From contig FMUA01000022.1 of the NCBI GenBank assembly GCA_900100595.1, positions 1-42,087 of the forward strand: 42,087 nt of DNA, given 5' to 3'. Of the stretch, positions 31,879 to 40,789 are shown one piece after another; positions within the stretch are counted from its first letter, which is position 1, and every line of letters starts with the position of its first letter. The DNA comes from Ruminococcaceae bacterium P7 (GTDB lineage: Bacteria; Bacillota; Clostridia; Oscillospirales; Acutalibacteraceae). A model generated the notes under the pieces. It did not search any database, had not been told where the DNA came from, and saw only the letters and a list, made by a program, of their open reading frames with translations. A program made the position numbers and the translations under genes.

Positions 31879-33016
31879 TTGATGAAACAAAACAGTATAC
31901 GAATGGCGATTATACTACCTGTTTGTATCAGGATAAGTGCGCTTCAGAGGCTTACGTGTAAGGAACTTGCCACGTTATTGACGCTGTGGTTGAGGCTGAA
32001 ACCACAGCGCTTGAAAAGCTTTAACGAGGTGTCGTTTTTAGTTAAGTCCAAAATTGTCATTTCTCCTAAGGACATAAAAGGTAACATACAGTTTGGCGAG
32101 AATCTTCAATCTCTCGTTAATGCAAAAAACATTAGGCACTGCAAATGTCAACAGGCTTCATGCAATTATCAGCAAGGTGGTGTGTATAATAAATATATCG
32201 CTTTCAACTGAACAATAAAAACATTGTGGTTTCTATGTTGTGATGAAGATAAGGCTATTTTGGCAGACTATCCGTCAAAAGCTGTCTGGTCGTGAACTAA
32301 TGCGGTGCGATGAAGCAGATGCAGACATAGCCGATAGGTTACATTGGGTTCAAAAAGATATATAACTGTTTGAACAAGTGTGGATACGAAAGTAATCAGT
32401 CAACAGATGTGCTACCTGATTACCAAGGAGTCATCTTCTGTGATTGTTGGAAGCCAGATTGAAAGTCACATTCTATATTATACCTCGTTTTTTGAGTGAG
32501 CTTAACAGTATGGCTGAACACAATCCCGGTCAAAAACGGGCTGCAAAATTCAAAGAGTTGCGTTTGCGGGTGAAGAAAGCTAATGAAAAGACGATTTTTT
32601 CGGAAGGAAAGCGCACAATGCATCTACAATCAGAAAGTAAAGTTGTAAATACGATAGAATAATTACTGAAGCCTAGGAGAAAAGTTTTGTAGTCAAATCC
32701 ACAGTGTAAAAACAAAGCAAAGTGAAGCGTGGTATAATTATTCACTTATCGGCAGGTTTAGAAACGCAAAGAGGAAAGTGTATCTGTTCTTAGAAATGCT
32801 CAATATCCAGTTTGACAATATTCATGCTGAAACATAAAACAAAATCCAAAGAGTATACGAGTGCCTATGAAGCAGAAATAGAGCAGAAGAATACATGGGT
32901 TTACTGTCCTTTATCGGTAATGCCATCAAAATTGGCATTGGCTTTTTTCACGCCTTTGAGCTTGCTCTGCATTGAAGAAATAACATAGTTTTTTTCTATG
33001 GTTGCTGAATAGTTAC
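31879..33016 (+). pseudogene. Decayed IS66-family transposase
   Basis: Three-frame reading recovers an IS66 transposase in pieces: a block at about 32040-32120 with ISPKDIKGNIQFGENLQSLV, then IRQKLSGRELMRCDEA (about 32265-32315), then a DCWKP fragment near 32441, then the C-terminal AEEYMGLLSFIGNAI (about 32881 on). Many stops and frameshifts separate them. From 32721 the DNA aligns base for base with the IS66 end at the left edge of the window, and both finish GCTGAATAGTTAC. It is an old, dead copy of the same subgroup as the left-edge element. It separates operon II from the following GT2. Confidence 0.88.
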
Positions 33017-33073
33017 AATGAATTTATAATAATTAGATTTATGAATAATTTGCTTTATTGTTGGAGTTAAATA

Positions 33074-34021
33074 ATGGGTGAAGTTATGCTTACAGTTATC
33101 TCAACCACTTATGGTCATGAGAATTATATTAGAAAAGCTCTAGATAGTATTTTGATGCAAAGAATTAATTTTAATATGGAGGTATTGATAGGAGAAGATT
33201 GTTCTCCAGATGGTTCACGTATAATTTTGAAAGAGTATGAAGTGAATTACCCTAATTTTTTCAAGATTATTTACAGGGATAAAAATATTGGTGCAGTTAA
33301 TAACTATATTGATTTAGGTAAGAGAGCGAAAGGAAAGTATATTGCATTCCTCGAATTAGATGATTATTGGACAGATTGCAATAAACTTCAGCGACAATTT
33401 GATTTTTTAGAAGCAAATAATGATGTGGTTGCTGTAGCCGCCAGAACAACAGTAGTTGATAAAACAGGGAAATCAATTAACGAGCCTTATCCCGAATGTA
33501 CCAATTGTTACTATGAGTGGAAACATTACATTAATGGATTACTACCTGGGCAAACAGCATCAATTATGTGCAGAAATTTTTACAATAAAGGGGATGCTTT
33601 ATCTGACGCTTTGTTAATGGATACATGTTTAGTTCCTGGCGATCGTGTAAATGCTTTTTTATACTTATGTTATGGTAAAATATACTGTATGCCTGAAGTT
33701 ATGAGTGCTTATAGATTAGTTAGAGAATCAGGTACAAGTTATACAGCAATGGTAAAAGATTATTCTGATACTGATATCTATGAATTATATTGCTGTTTAT
33801 ATAAACGATTGTTGAAGTACGCTTACAAGTATTGTGAGAAAGATGCGATTTTATACTCTGAAAAAATATATGTTTTGTCTAGATGCAGAGAAAAAAAGGT
33901 TAAGAATGAAAATTGGTTACATTACTTATTATTTGACTTAGACATACGAAATAAAACAAGAATTAGACTATTTATAATATTTCGTACATTAAGGAAACGA
34001 TTCAAATCTATTATATGTTAG
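33074..34021 (+). CDS. Glycosyltransferase family 2 inserted between two IS relics
   Basis: This 315-residue GT-A protein has LTVISTTYGHENYIRKALDS, GEDCSPDGS (40-48) in place of DDGS, NIGAVNNYID and ELDDYW (94-99). GEDCS with ELDDYW marks the subgroup with WcaA/ExoM-like transferases. The gene is strikingly AT-rich relative to araD and lies between the dead IS66 and a dead DDE transposase, which suggests it came in with, or was isolated by, mobile elements. TTGGAG is the ribosome site and the reading frame is intact, so it may still work. Confidence 0.87.
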   Translation: MGEVMLTVISTTYGHENYIRKALDSILMQRINFNMEVLIGEDCSPDGSRIILKEYEVNYPNFFKIIYRDKNIGAVNNYIDLGKRAKGKYIAFLELDDYWTDCNKLQRQFDFLEANNDVVAVAARTTVVDKTGKSINEPYPECTNCYYEWKHYINGLLPGQTASIMCRNFYNKGDALSDALLMDTCLVPGDRVNAFLYLCYGKIYCMPEVMSAYRLVRESGTSYTAMVKDYSDTDIYELYCCLYKRLLKYAYKYCEKDAILYSEKIYVLSRCREKKVKNENWLHYLLFDLDIRNKTRIRLFIIFRTLRKRFKSIIC

Positions 34022-34194
34022 TATTAGTTTTATCACTTACAAAATCCTTTATTTGCTAAATATAACCAGTCATTCGAGCTAATTAGTATATTTTGAAAGA
34101 AAATTGAAAACAATACAGATAATACTCAGGTCGTGGAATTATTCTTCGCAAGCAAATAAAAAAGAGACGCAAACAGAATGACAAAAGATTCAGC

Positions 34195-35560
34195 CTAAGT
34201 AAGCGTATTTGGAATAGAGTTTACGCTGTCATTGTAACAAATTCTGCAAAGGCTTTTGTAGAGTTTAACTTCAAGAATGACTTTCATGAGGATAACATCA
34301 ATTAATTGAGCGTAGTCGGAGAGATAATAATCAGCCATGACGATTTTGAGACTTTGTCTTGATGTTGTCAAACCTGAATAAATCTTAAAAATTGTTAATC
34401 GTTTGCTCAACGAGGACGAGATGTTTGAAGCGGTTGTTCCAGTGCTTGGAATAGCGGAACAATTACGGGAATTCTTTTTGGGATAGATTTAGATGTATCT
34501 GCCATATGTGGAATCCGTGCAAGGATTTTCGCGCACATATTATTATGTGTTTCTGCATAGAACGGATTTTGAAGAGATTCAATTATTGCGTAAAGAGCTG
34601 GTTACGCTGCCGGTGTTTCCTTAACAAGTGAACTGTTTATCGTTCAGCGGACAAACCGGATTTCTAAAATCATTGAAATCCATGTATGGATTGAGAGTTT
34701 TTGTGTTAAGAGGAAATTTAATTCTTTCAAAATGAAATGTTTTTCAGCATAGAATTGTTATCGTAAGAATCACAAACTGAATCAGTTTGTTTTATACGCC
34801 AAGTCGGGATGTGCTTCATGGAAACCCGAAAGAACTTGTTTTAGTGCGGTGGAATCACCGATTTCTTTATCAATGTGTCGGATTTTGACGTATTGATTTC
34901 TGGGTGTTTATTTCTGAAATCATCATCGAAAAACGAGATGTGTCCGACAATTTCCAAACCGACTATCAAGATTGTTGCCTTATAGACGTAGCAAAAGAAT
35001 CCGTTAATAAACTGATGTTTAGCATTTGCTGCTTTCTCGGCGGAATCGGGGAACAGAGTATAAACTAGTTTGTATGAGTCACAGGTAGGGGTCTCCTTAG
35101 ATATAGTTTTTCCGCTTGAGCAGGGTATGGAGTATTTATTGTTGTTTTCATGAACGAAAGCTTCAAAGCCTGTTGTGCCATAAATCAGATATTGTGATTT
35201 TTTCATCAAGCTCCCTGTAAATAGGGCGGTTATATCGACGATGTACTCAAAAACGTTTCAATAAAAATCTCAAATTTACATTAACTATTGAAATGCGAGA
35301 ATTGCGGCAAGTCGGGAACACTGACAAAGCCGTAGCAATACCTTAAATTCCTTTGGAGCAAAAGAATGGTGCTCAACAAAGACACATGGGCAAATTCAAA
35401 AATCTTTTGCAGCTAACATGCTTTTATAGAACTTTACAGCGAATTGATTCGTACTTGTTTTCATTTGCTGTATTGAGCATGTCAGTGCAAGTATCGAACA
35501 ATGATATTTGCACAATCTTATTTCATAAGTTTTTCTCCTTTACGTGGGGTGTTGGTTTTT
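34195..35560 (-). pseudogene. Decayed DDE transposase (IS4/IS1182-like group)
   Basis: On the minus strand pieces of one transposase can be read in order from about 35560 downward. The largest open piece (35209 to 34841) has YLIYGTTGFEAFVHENNNKY, INGFFCYVYKATIL and a HISFFDDDFRNKHPEI block. A GDSTALKQVLSGFHEAHPDL fragment follows just below 34841, and a C-terminal fragment (34410 to 34195) has RLTIFKIYSGLTTS and YYLSDYAQLIDVIL. Frameshifts and stops separate the pieces. The order and spacing match a full DDE transposase, but the exact IS family is uncertain. It accounts for most of this gene-free 1.6-kb region. Confidence 0.7.
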
Positions 35561-35675
35561 GTCAATTCATTTATACCACAAAGTGGAGAAAAATCAGTTG
35601 TTAATCACTTTTTATCTGAGCTTTGAGTTTTACAATAGGCTAAGGTTTATCATGAATCAAGGAGAAAAACACTGA

Positions 35676-36875
35676 ATGAAAAAGTTAATGATTCTTGGAG
35701 GATCGCGCTACGCTATTCCCGTTATAAAAAAAGCTCATGAACTGGGTATATATGTTATTACATGTGATTACTTGCCGGACAATATTGCCCATAAGTATTC
35801 TGATGCGTATTACAATGTTAGCATTATTGATAAAAAAGCTGTGTTGGATGTTGCTCTGCGGTTAAACATAGATGGTATCACTTCTTTTGCGTGTGATCCC
35901 GGTGTTATAACTGCAGCATATGTTGCTGAAAAGATGGGGCTGCCTTCTTGTGGATCATATGAATCGATATGTATTCTACAAAACAAAGCAAGGTTTAGGC
36001 GTTTCCTTAAAGAGCATGGATTCAATGTTCCGCAGGCATATAGCTTTAAGGATATTAATTCTGCCGTTAACTATCACGATTTTGATTACCCCGTGATAGT
36101 AAAGCCTGTTGATTCTGCAGGAAGCAAAGGGGTAAGCAGGGTCGATGCGAAGGAGCAATTAGAAAAAGCGGTAAAACACGCTTTTGATTATTCTATTACA
36201 AATGAAATCATTATTGAGGATTTTCTTGAAAAAGATGGTTTTTCTTCAGATACAGATTGCTTTTCTATTGATGGTGTATTGAAGTTTGTTTCTTTTAACA
36301 GTCAAAGATTTGATGAATCAAGCGAAACTCCCTACGTCCCCGCAGCTTATAGTTGGCCTTCAACAATGTCATATGAAGCCGAAGAATATTTAAAAGCGGA
36401 TATTCAAAGACTTATTTCATTACTAAAGCTGAAAACTTCAATCTATAATATTGAAACACGTGTAGCCAAAAACGGCAAACCATATATCATGGAACTGTCG
36501 CCACGAGGTGGAGGAAATAGATTAGCTGAGTGTCTTTGTTATGCCACAGGCATCAATTTAATAGATGGTGTCGTTAGAGCTGCAGTAGGTTTACCGGTAG
36601 AAGGTATTATTCAAAAACCGTATCAAGGCTTTTGGGCAGAGGTGATTTTGCATAGTACTAAAACCGGCATCTTCAAGGATTTGTGGATTTCCGATGAAAT
36701 ATCTGAGTTTGTTTTTGAAAAAGATTTATGGATTTCGCAAGGTGACAAAGTCTATTCATTTGATTCCGCAAACAAAGCAGTTGGTACCTTGGTATTTAGG
36801 TTTAATGAGGCAACAGTACTCGAAAGAGTTATGAGAAATATTAAGTGTTTTGTTAGGGTATTGGTTGAAAAATGA
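35676..36875 (+). CDS. ATP-grasp ligase
   Basis: This 399-residue protein has the three ATP-grasp parts: a preATP-grasp Rossmann domain (MKKLMILGGSRYAIPVIKKA), the ATP-binding YPVIVKPVDSAGSKGVSRV (138-156), and the metal-binding Glu260 (IETRV), Glu273 (IMELSPRGGG) and Asn281. It should activate a carboxylate with ATP and join it to an amine, for example an amino acid to an amino sugar. It is coupled (ATGA) to a DegT-like protein, a GNAT and an aminotransferase, which suggests an amino sugar that is N-acylated. A broken copy of its start lies at 31571. The ribosome site is AAGGAG. Confidence 0.88.
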   Translation: MKKLMILGGSRYAIPVIKKAHELGIYVITCDYLPDNIAHKYSDAYYNVSIIDKKAVLDVALRLNIDGITSFACDPGVITAAYVAEKMGLPSCGSYESICILQNKARFRRFLKEHGFNVPQAYSFKDINSAVNYHDFDYPVIVKPVDSAGSKGVSRVDAKEQLEKAVKHAFDYSITNEIIIEDFLEKDGFSSDTDCFSIDGVLKFVSFNSQRFDESSETPYVPAAYSWPSTMSYEAEEYLKADIQRLISLLKLKTSIYNIETRVAKNGKPYIMELSPRGGGNRLAECLCYATGINLIDGVVRAAVGLPVEGIIQKPYQGFWAEVILHSTKTGIFKDLWISDEISEFVFEKDLWISQGDKVYSFDSANKAVGTLVFRFNEATVLERVMRNIKCFVRVLVEK

Positions 36876-37831
36876 TTATGTCTGAAATTGGCGGATATTT
36901 TGGGTTAGAACCGCTCGTCGGTAATGAGTATCACAAGGGGTTGATTGCGCTCAATACTGCTCGTAATGCTTTATTATATATTCTTAAAGTTAGAAAAATA
37001 AGAAAATTATTCATACCCTATTTTCTCTGCGATTCAGTATCAAGATTGTGTAAGCGAGAAGGTTTTTCTTATGAGTATTATGAAGTCGATTATGAGTTTT
37101 TACCAAGATTAGCAAAGCGATTGAATAAAGATGAATATATTTATGTAGTTAATTACTATGGGCAACTTGATAATGATTGTTTGCTTAATATAGCCGAAGA
37201 GTATCATGGAAACATTATTGTGGATAATGTGCAAGCTTTTTTTCAAAGACCGATTGATGGTATTGATACGATCTATTCTTGTCGGAAGTTTTTTGGAGTT
37301 TCTGATGGTGCATATTTATCTACAAGCTGCTCTTTGAATGAAGACTTAAAAACAGATGCATCAAGTAAGAGGATGAAGCATTTATTAGGTAGATTTGAGA
37401 CCAATACAGCATCCGTTTTTTATTCTGATTTTAAGAGTAATGAGGAGTCCTTTGATGGGTTAGAGTTAATGAACATGTCTAAATTAACGCATAACCTTCT
37501 TGGAGCTATAGATTACAAAAAAATACGGATAGCTAGGGAAAGAAATTTTGGTGTTCTCCATGAATTCCTTTCTAATCAAAATCGATTACATATTAATATT
37601 CCAATGGCACCCTATGCTTATCCTTTTTATTGTGAAAACGGAATTGCAGTGCGTAAAATGTTATCAAAAAAGAATATATATATCCCAACGTTATGGCCAA
37701 ATGTTTTCTGTTTAAAAGATGAAATTGCTAAGGATTATTCAAAAAACATTTTGCCGTTGCCTTGTGATCAGAGATATACTTCAACTGATATGCAATATGT
37801 TGTTTCAGAGGTATTACAATGTATAAGTTAA
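36872..37831 (+). CDS. DegT-like PLP-fold protein (short aminotransferase-like)
   Basis: This 319-residue fold-type I protein resembles DegT/DnrJ aminotransferases but is about 50 residues shorter. It retains the cofactor Asp118 (IIVDNVQAFFQ) and a candidate Schiff-base Lys139 in SCRKFFGVSDGAYL. The N-terminal glycine/Thr phosphate region is reduced to LNTARNALLYIL (27-38). It may be an aminotransferase with altered substrate or a PLP-dependent dehydratase-type relative. It overlaps the ATP-grasp gene by four bases and the GNAT gene by 13. A second ATG six bases downstream is possible. Confidence 0.75.
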   Translation: MIMSEIGGYFGLEPLVGNEYHKGLIALNTARNALLYILKVRKIRKLFIPYFLCDSVSRLCKREGFSYEYYEVDYEFLPRLAKRLNKDEYIYVVNYYGQLDNDCLLNIAEEYHGNIIVDNVQAFFQRPIDGIDTIYSCRKFFGVSDGAYLSTSCSLNEDLKTDASSKRMKHLLGRFETNTASVFYSDFKSNEESFDGLELMNMSKLTHNLLGAIDYKKIRIARERNFGVLHEFLSNQNRLHINIPMAPYAYPFYCENGIAVRKMLSKKNIYIPTLWPNVFCLKDEIAKDYSKNILPLPCDQRYTSTDMQYVVSEVLQCIS

Positions 37832-38349
37832 GAGAATTACAATATCGTGATCTGTCAACAATCAATCAATGGAGAAATAACAAAGACCTTATTGATTTGT
37901 TAGGTGCACCGTTTAGATTTATAAATATAAATGTTGATGAAGATTGGTACAATAATTATCTTTCTAATAGAGATACAAATGTTAGATGCTCTATTGTAGA
38001 TGAAAATGACCATCTTTTTGGCTTAGTCAGCATAACGTCCATTAATACAATTAATCAAACGGCAGAGTTTCATGTTATGTTGGGCGATTTGAATAACTGT
38101 GGAAAAGGCATCGGAACATTTGCGGTTAGTGAAATGATTAGTCATGCATTTTACAATTTGAATCTTAGACGAATCGAATTGGCGGTGTTAGCTGATAATT
38201 TGAGAGCTCAACATGTTTATGAGAAAGTAGGTTTTGTATGTGAAGGAACAAAGCGCAAGGCAGTTTTTAAAAATGGTCGGTTTGTTGATTTGAAGTTATA
38301 TGCAATTTTAAGAGAAGAGTATTCTGGGGAGGGTATATGTCAATTTTAG
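37819..38349 (+). CDS. GNAT N-acetyltransferase (RimJ/RimL-like)
   Basis: This 176-residue GNAT begins YKLRELQYRDLSTINQWRNN, the usual RimJ/PseH/WecD-type start. It has the acetyl-CoA pyrophosphate loop NCGKGIGTFAVSEMI (about 93-107) and the NLRRIELAVLADNLRAQHVYEKVGF segment of the fold. Located between a DegT-like protein and an aminotransferase, it most likely acylates the amino group that they install on a sugar, as PseH and WecD do. The start lies inside the preceding gene (13-base overlap). Confidence 0.87.
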   Translation: MYKLRELQYRDLSTINQWRNNKDLIDLLGAPFRFININVDEDWYNNYLSNRDTNVRCSIVDENDHLFGLVSITSINTINQTAEFHVMLGDLNNCGKGIGTFAVSEMISHAFYNLNLRRIELAVLADNLRAQHVYEKVGFVCEGTKRKAVFKNGRFVDLKLYAILREEYSGEGICQF

Positions 38350-39455
38350 TTACCCGTTCCTCAATGCCTCCATTTGAGGAATATTGCGAAGAAATTAAAG
38401 AGCTATGGAACACCAGATGGATTACCAACAATGGTGAAAAGCATCAGTTGTTTCAAAGTCAATTAAAAGAATATTTACATACGCCAAATGTTACGCTGTA
38501 CACCAATGGTCATCTTGCATTGGAGAATGTGATAGAAGCAATGTGTTTTCCAAAGGGTGGGGAGGTAATCACCACGCCGTTTACGTTTGCCTCTACGACA
38601 CATGCTATTGTCAGAAGTGGATTAACTCCGGTTTTCTGCGATATCAAATTTGACGACTATACAATTGATGAGAGCAAGATAGAAGCGCTGATTACAGAAA
38701 AGACCTGTGCGATTATTCCGGTTCATGTGTATGGAAATGTATGTAATATTGAGGCAATTCAGCAAATTGCCGAAAAATATGCAGTAAAAGTTATTTATGA
38801 CGCGGCGCATTCTTTTGGTGTAACATACAAGGAAGTCAGTACAGCAAATTTTGGCAATGCCTCGATGTTTAGTTTTCATGCAACAAAAGTGTTTAATACT
38901 ATTGAAGGTGGTGCTGTTTGCTATTCTGATAGCAGTCTTGTTCAGACACTTAATGATATTAAGAATTTTGGAATTCACGGTCCTGAAAAAACGCTTTATG
39001 TAGGCGGCAACGCCAAGATGAATGAATTTCAAGCTGCTATGGGTATTTGTAATTTGCGCCATTTGGACGAAGAAATTCGCAAGCGTAAGCTGGTTGCAGA
39101 ACGGTATAGACAGCAGTTGTCGGATATTGATGACATTAAGCTTATTGCAGAGCAAGAAAACGTTCAGTCAAATTATGCGTATTTTCCTGTAGTATTTGAA
39201 GACCCATTGCTTACACGTGATAAGGTTTTTGATTTATTAAGAGAACAGAGTATCTTTGCCAGAAAGTATTTCTATCCTCTTACAAGTGAGTTTGAATGTT
39301 ATCAAATGCTTTCAAATGCGGACTCTTCCAAAACACCGATAGCGAAATATATTTCAGAGCATATTCTTTGTTTACCAATATATGCGGATTTGTCTTTGGA
39401 AGATGTCGATAAGATTTGTGAAATAATTAGCGGCTTCCATAGAAAATGTGGGTGA
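38337..39455 (+). CDS. DegT/DnrJ/EryC1/StrS sugar aminotransferase
   Basis: This 372-residue PLP enzyme transfers an amino group to a keto-sugar nucleotide. It has the full-length family layout: TNGHLALENVIEAM near 57-70, YDAAHSFG with Asp155 and His158, and the Schiff-base Lys184 in FSFHATKVFNTIEGGA. VTTPFTFASTTHAI-type and the ITNNG start resemble VioA/FdtB/RfbE-like enzymes that make 4-amino-4,6-dideoxy or 3-amino sugars. No dTDP-sugar dehydratase is in the window, so the keto-sugar must be made elsewhere. It overlaps the GNAT gene by 13 bases with GGGGAGGG as ribosome site. Confidence 0.92.
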   Translation: MSILVTRSSMPPFEEYCEEIKELWNTRWITNNGEKHQLFQSQLKEYLHTPNVTLYTNGHLALENVIEAMCFPKGGEVITTPFTFASTTHAIVRSGLTPVFCDIKFDDYTIDESKIEALITEKTCAIIPVHVYGNVCNIEAIQQIAEKYAVKVIYDAAHSFGVTYKEVSTANFGNASMFSFHATKVFNTIEGGAVCYSDSSLVQTLNDIKNFGIHGPEKTLYVGGNAKMNEFQAAMGICNLRHLDEEIRKRKLVAERYRQQLSDIDDIKLIAEQENVQSNYAYFPVVFEDPLLTRDKVFDLLREQSIFARKYFYPLTSEFECYQMLSNADSSKTPIAKYISEHILCLPIYADLSLEDVDKICEIISGFHRKCG

Positions 39456-39680
39456 GTATAATCCGTGTGTATGCCGCGAAAGCGTACGGACAATGAGTAT
39501 ACAAATGGTCGGTTAAATACTGGGCTGCACTCCTTACAATGGGCTTCCCGGCGCTGACGGAATACCATATGCATAGAGGCGCATTGATATTAGTTCGTGG
39601 AATAAATGCGATTTACCATTTTTTACTGTACTGCTTTTTTTAACCTACCATAAGGAAGAGAAAAAATATCCAATAGAATA
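39456..39680. other. Gene-free stretch after the aminotransferase
   Basis: I see no gene, clear terminator or repeat here. Part of it (about 39525-39590) is more GC-rich than the surroundings and may be a remnant of mobile DNA, but no family can be recognised. Confidence 0.4.
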
Positions 39681-39689
39681 CTAAATTAA

Positions 39690-39916
39690 GCCTTGAAAGA
39701 TATAGAATTGATTCTGATTGAGAGCTTTTCTGCTGACAAATCACTGAAGTTTGTCAAAGCAGTGCCGGAAAAATGTATGAAGAACCGGAATTCTTAATCA
39801 GTGATTATAAACCGGAAGATTTTTGTGAGAGGTTTCGATATCGGACAAAGACCACATTTTTCGATAAGTATAAAAGATATTGGGGTTATCTCAAGCGGCT
39901 TATAACTAAACAATAG
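39690..39916 (+). pseudogene. Relic of a GT2 gene
   Basis: One frame reads SLKDIELILIESFSADKSLK (about 39692-39751), which matches the DIELILIDDGSTDNSLK segment of GT2 proteins. After a frame change another stretch ends FLISDYKPEDFCERFRY through GYLKRLITKQ to a TAG at 39914-39916, like a GT2 C-terminal end with basic tail. The middle is deleted. It is probably a collapsed glycosyltransferase gene that once lay between the aminotransferase and the next gene. Confidence 0.6.
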
Positions 39917-39924
39917 GATAATAC

Positions 39925-40638
39925 ATGAGTAATTTATTATTAACGGGTACAATTGACCCATCAAAATTCAATAATACAATGACGACGTTGACAGATGTAC
40001 ATATCAGATTGTATCAGTATGAAACTGCAATCGAGTGGTGGATTTGTAAGTCAAATTTTCAGAATATCATATTCATAGAGAATAGCGGTTTTCCTTTTGA
40101 TGTACAGAAATACACGCGATTAGCCGAGCAGAATAATAAGAGATTTGAATACATACTTGGTATTCCATATGTTGAAGAGACGATTGCTCACGGTAAATCG
40201 TACGGAGAGATAAAGCTGATATCTGAAGCTATCGAAAAAAGCAAACTCTTAAAAAAAGAAAATAGCTTCTATAAGTGTACCGGTCGATTGATAATTAAGA
40301 ATGTCAATAAAATCCTCAAAGCGAATTATAAGAGTGATACTGTGTTTACAGGAATTCCGACCGATCAATGGGCTTTTACGTGGTTTTTTTCGGTGAATAG
40401 GGACTTTTATCAAAAATACCTGAGCGATGCGTATGAATATGTCGATGATCAGAATGGTATTTATATGGAGAATGTCTATTATAAACGGTTGTTAGAGCAT
40501 CGTGACTTAATTGATACGTTTTCTGTATACCCAAATGTGGACGGTGTGTCAGCGGGCACAAATAGTCAGTATCATAGTGGAAAACTGAGATTAATATATA
40601 AAAACATTCAAATGAAGAAAGGCTTCTTTGGTATTTAG
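39925..40638 (+). CDS. Unrecognised protein of a polysaccharide locus
   Basis: This 237-residue protein is not recognised. It begins NLLLTGTIDPSKFNNTMTTL, has an aromatic-rich TAIEWWICKSNFQNIIFIEN block with strand-like hydrophobicity, and ends in a basic segment (LIYKNIQMKKGFFGI). There is no signal peptide, membrane helix or obvious catalytic motif such as DXD; VDDQNG near 173 is a weak candidate. Its alternating strand/helix pattern and neighbours make a small glycosyltransferase-like protein plausible but not shown. It follows the GT2 relic, with TAGGATAAT as weak ribosome site. A 150-base gap follows. Confidence 0.6.
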   Translation: MSNLLLTGTIDPSKFNNTMTTLTDVHIRLYQYETAIEWWICKSNFQNIIFIENSGFPFDVQKYTRLAEQNNKRFEYILGIPYVEETIAHGKSYGEIKLISEAIEKSKLLKKENSFYKCTGRLIIKNVNKILKANYKSDTVFTGIPTDQWAFTWFFSVNRDFYQKYLSDAYEYVDDQNGIYMENVYYKRLLEHRDLIDTFSVYPNVDGVSAGTNSQYHSGKLRLIYKNIQMKKGFFGI

Positions 40639-40789
40639 TTTTTTATAATAACAATTCATAGTAATTATATTTTCGTATTTTTGTTTTAATCTGAAATGAG
40701 ATAATACGCAAGATAGGGTTTCCTGAGATGTGCTAATACTGTTTTAAATATTTAGGGTTCTTAGATTTTATAAAAATGCAGGTGTATGA

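Noticed and set aside
32444..32662. Short open frames of 60-110 codons on both strands in 31.9-33.0 kb as small genes
   Set aside because: Read in three frames they line up with successive parts of an IS66 transposase, so they are pieces of a dead gene.
32726..32735. TATAAT-like box after the IS66 relic resembling the right-edge transposase promoter
   Set aside because: The segment aligns with transposase coding sequence at the start of the window (position 1 on), so the box is chance within a dead coding region.
34841..35209. The 122-codon minus-strand frame as a functional gene
   Set aside because: Transposase-like fragments continue in other frames on both sides of it, so it is one piece of a decayed transposase.
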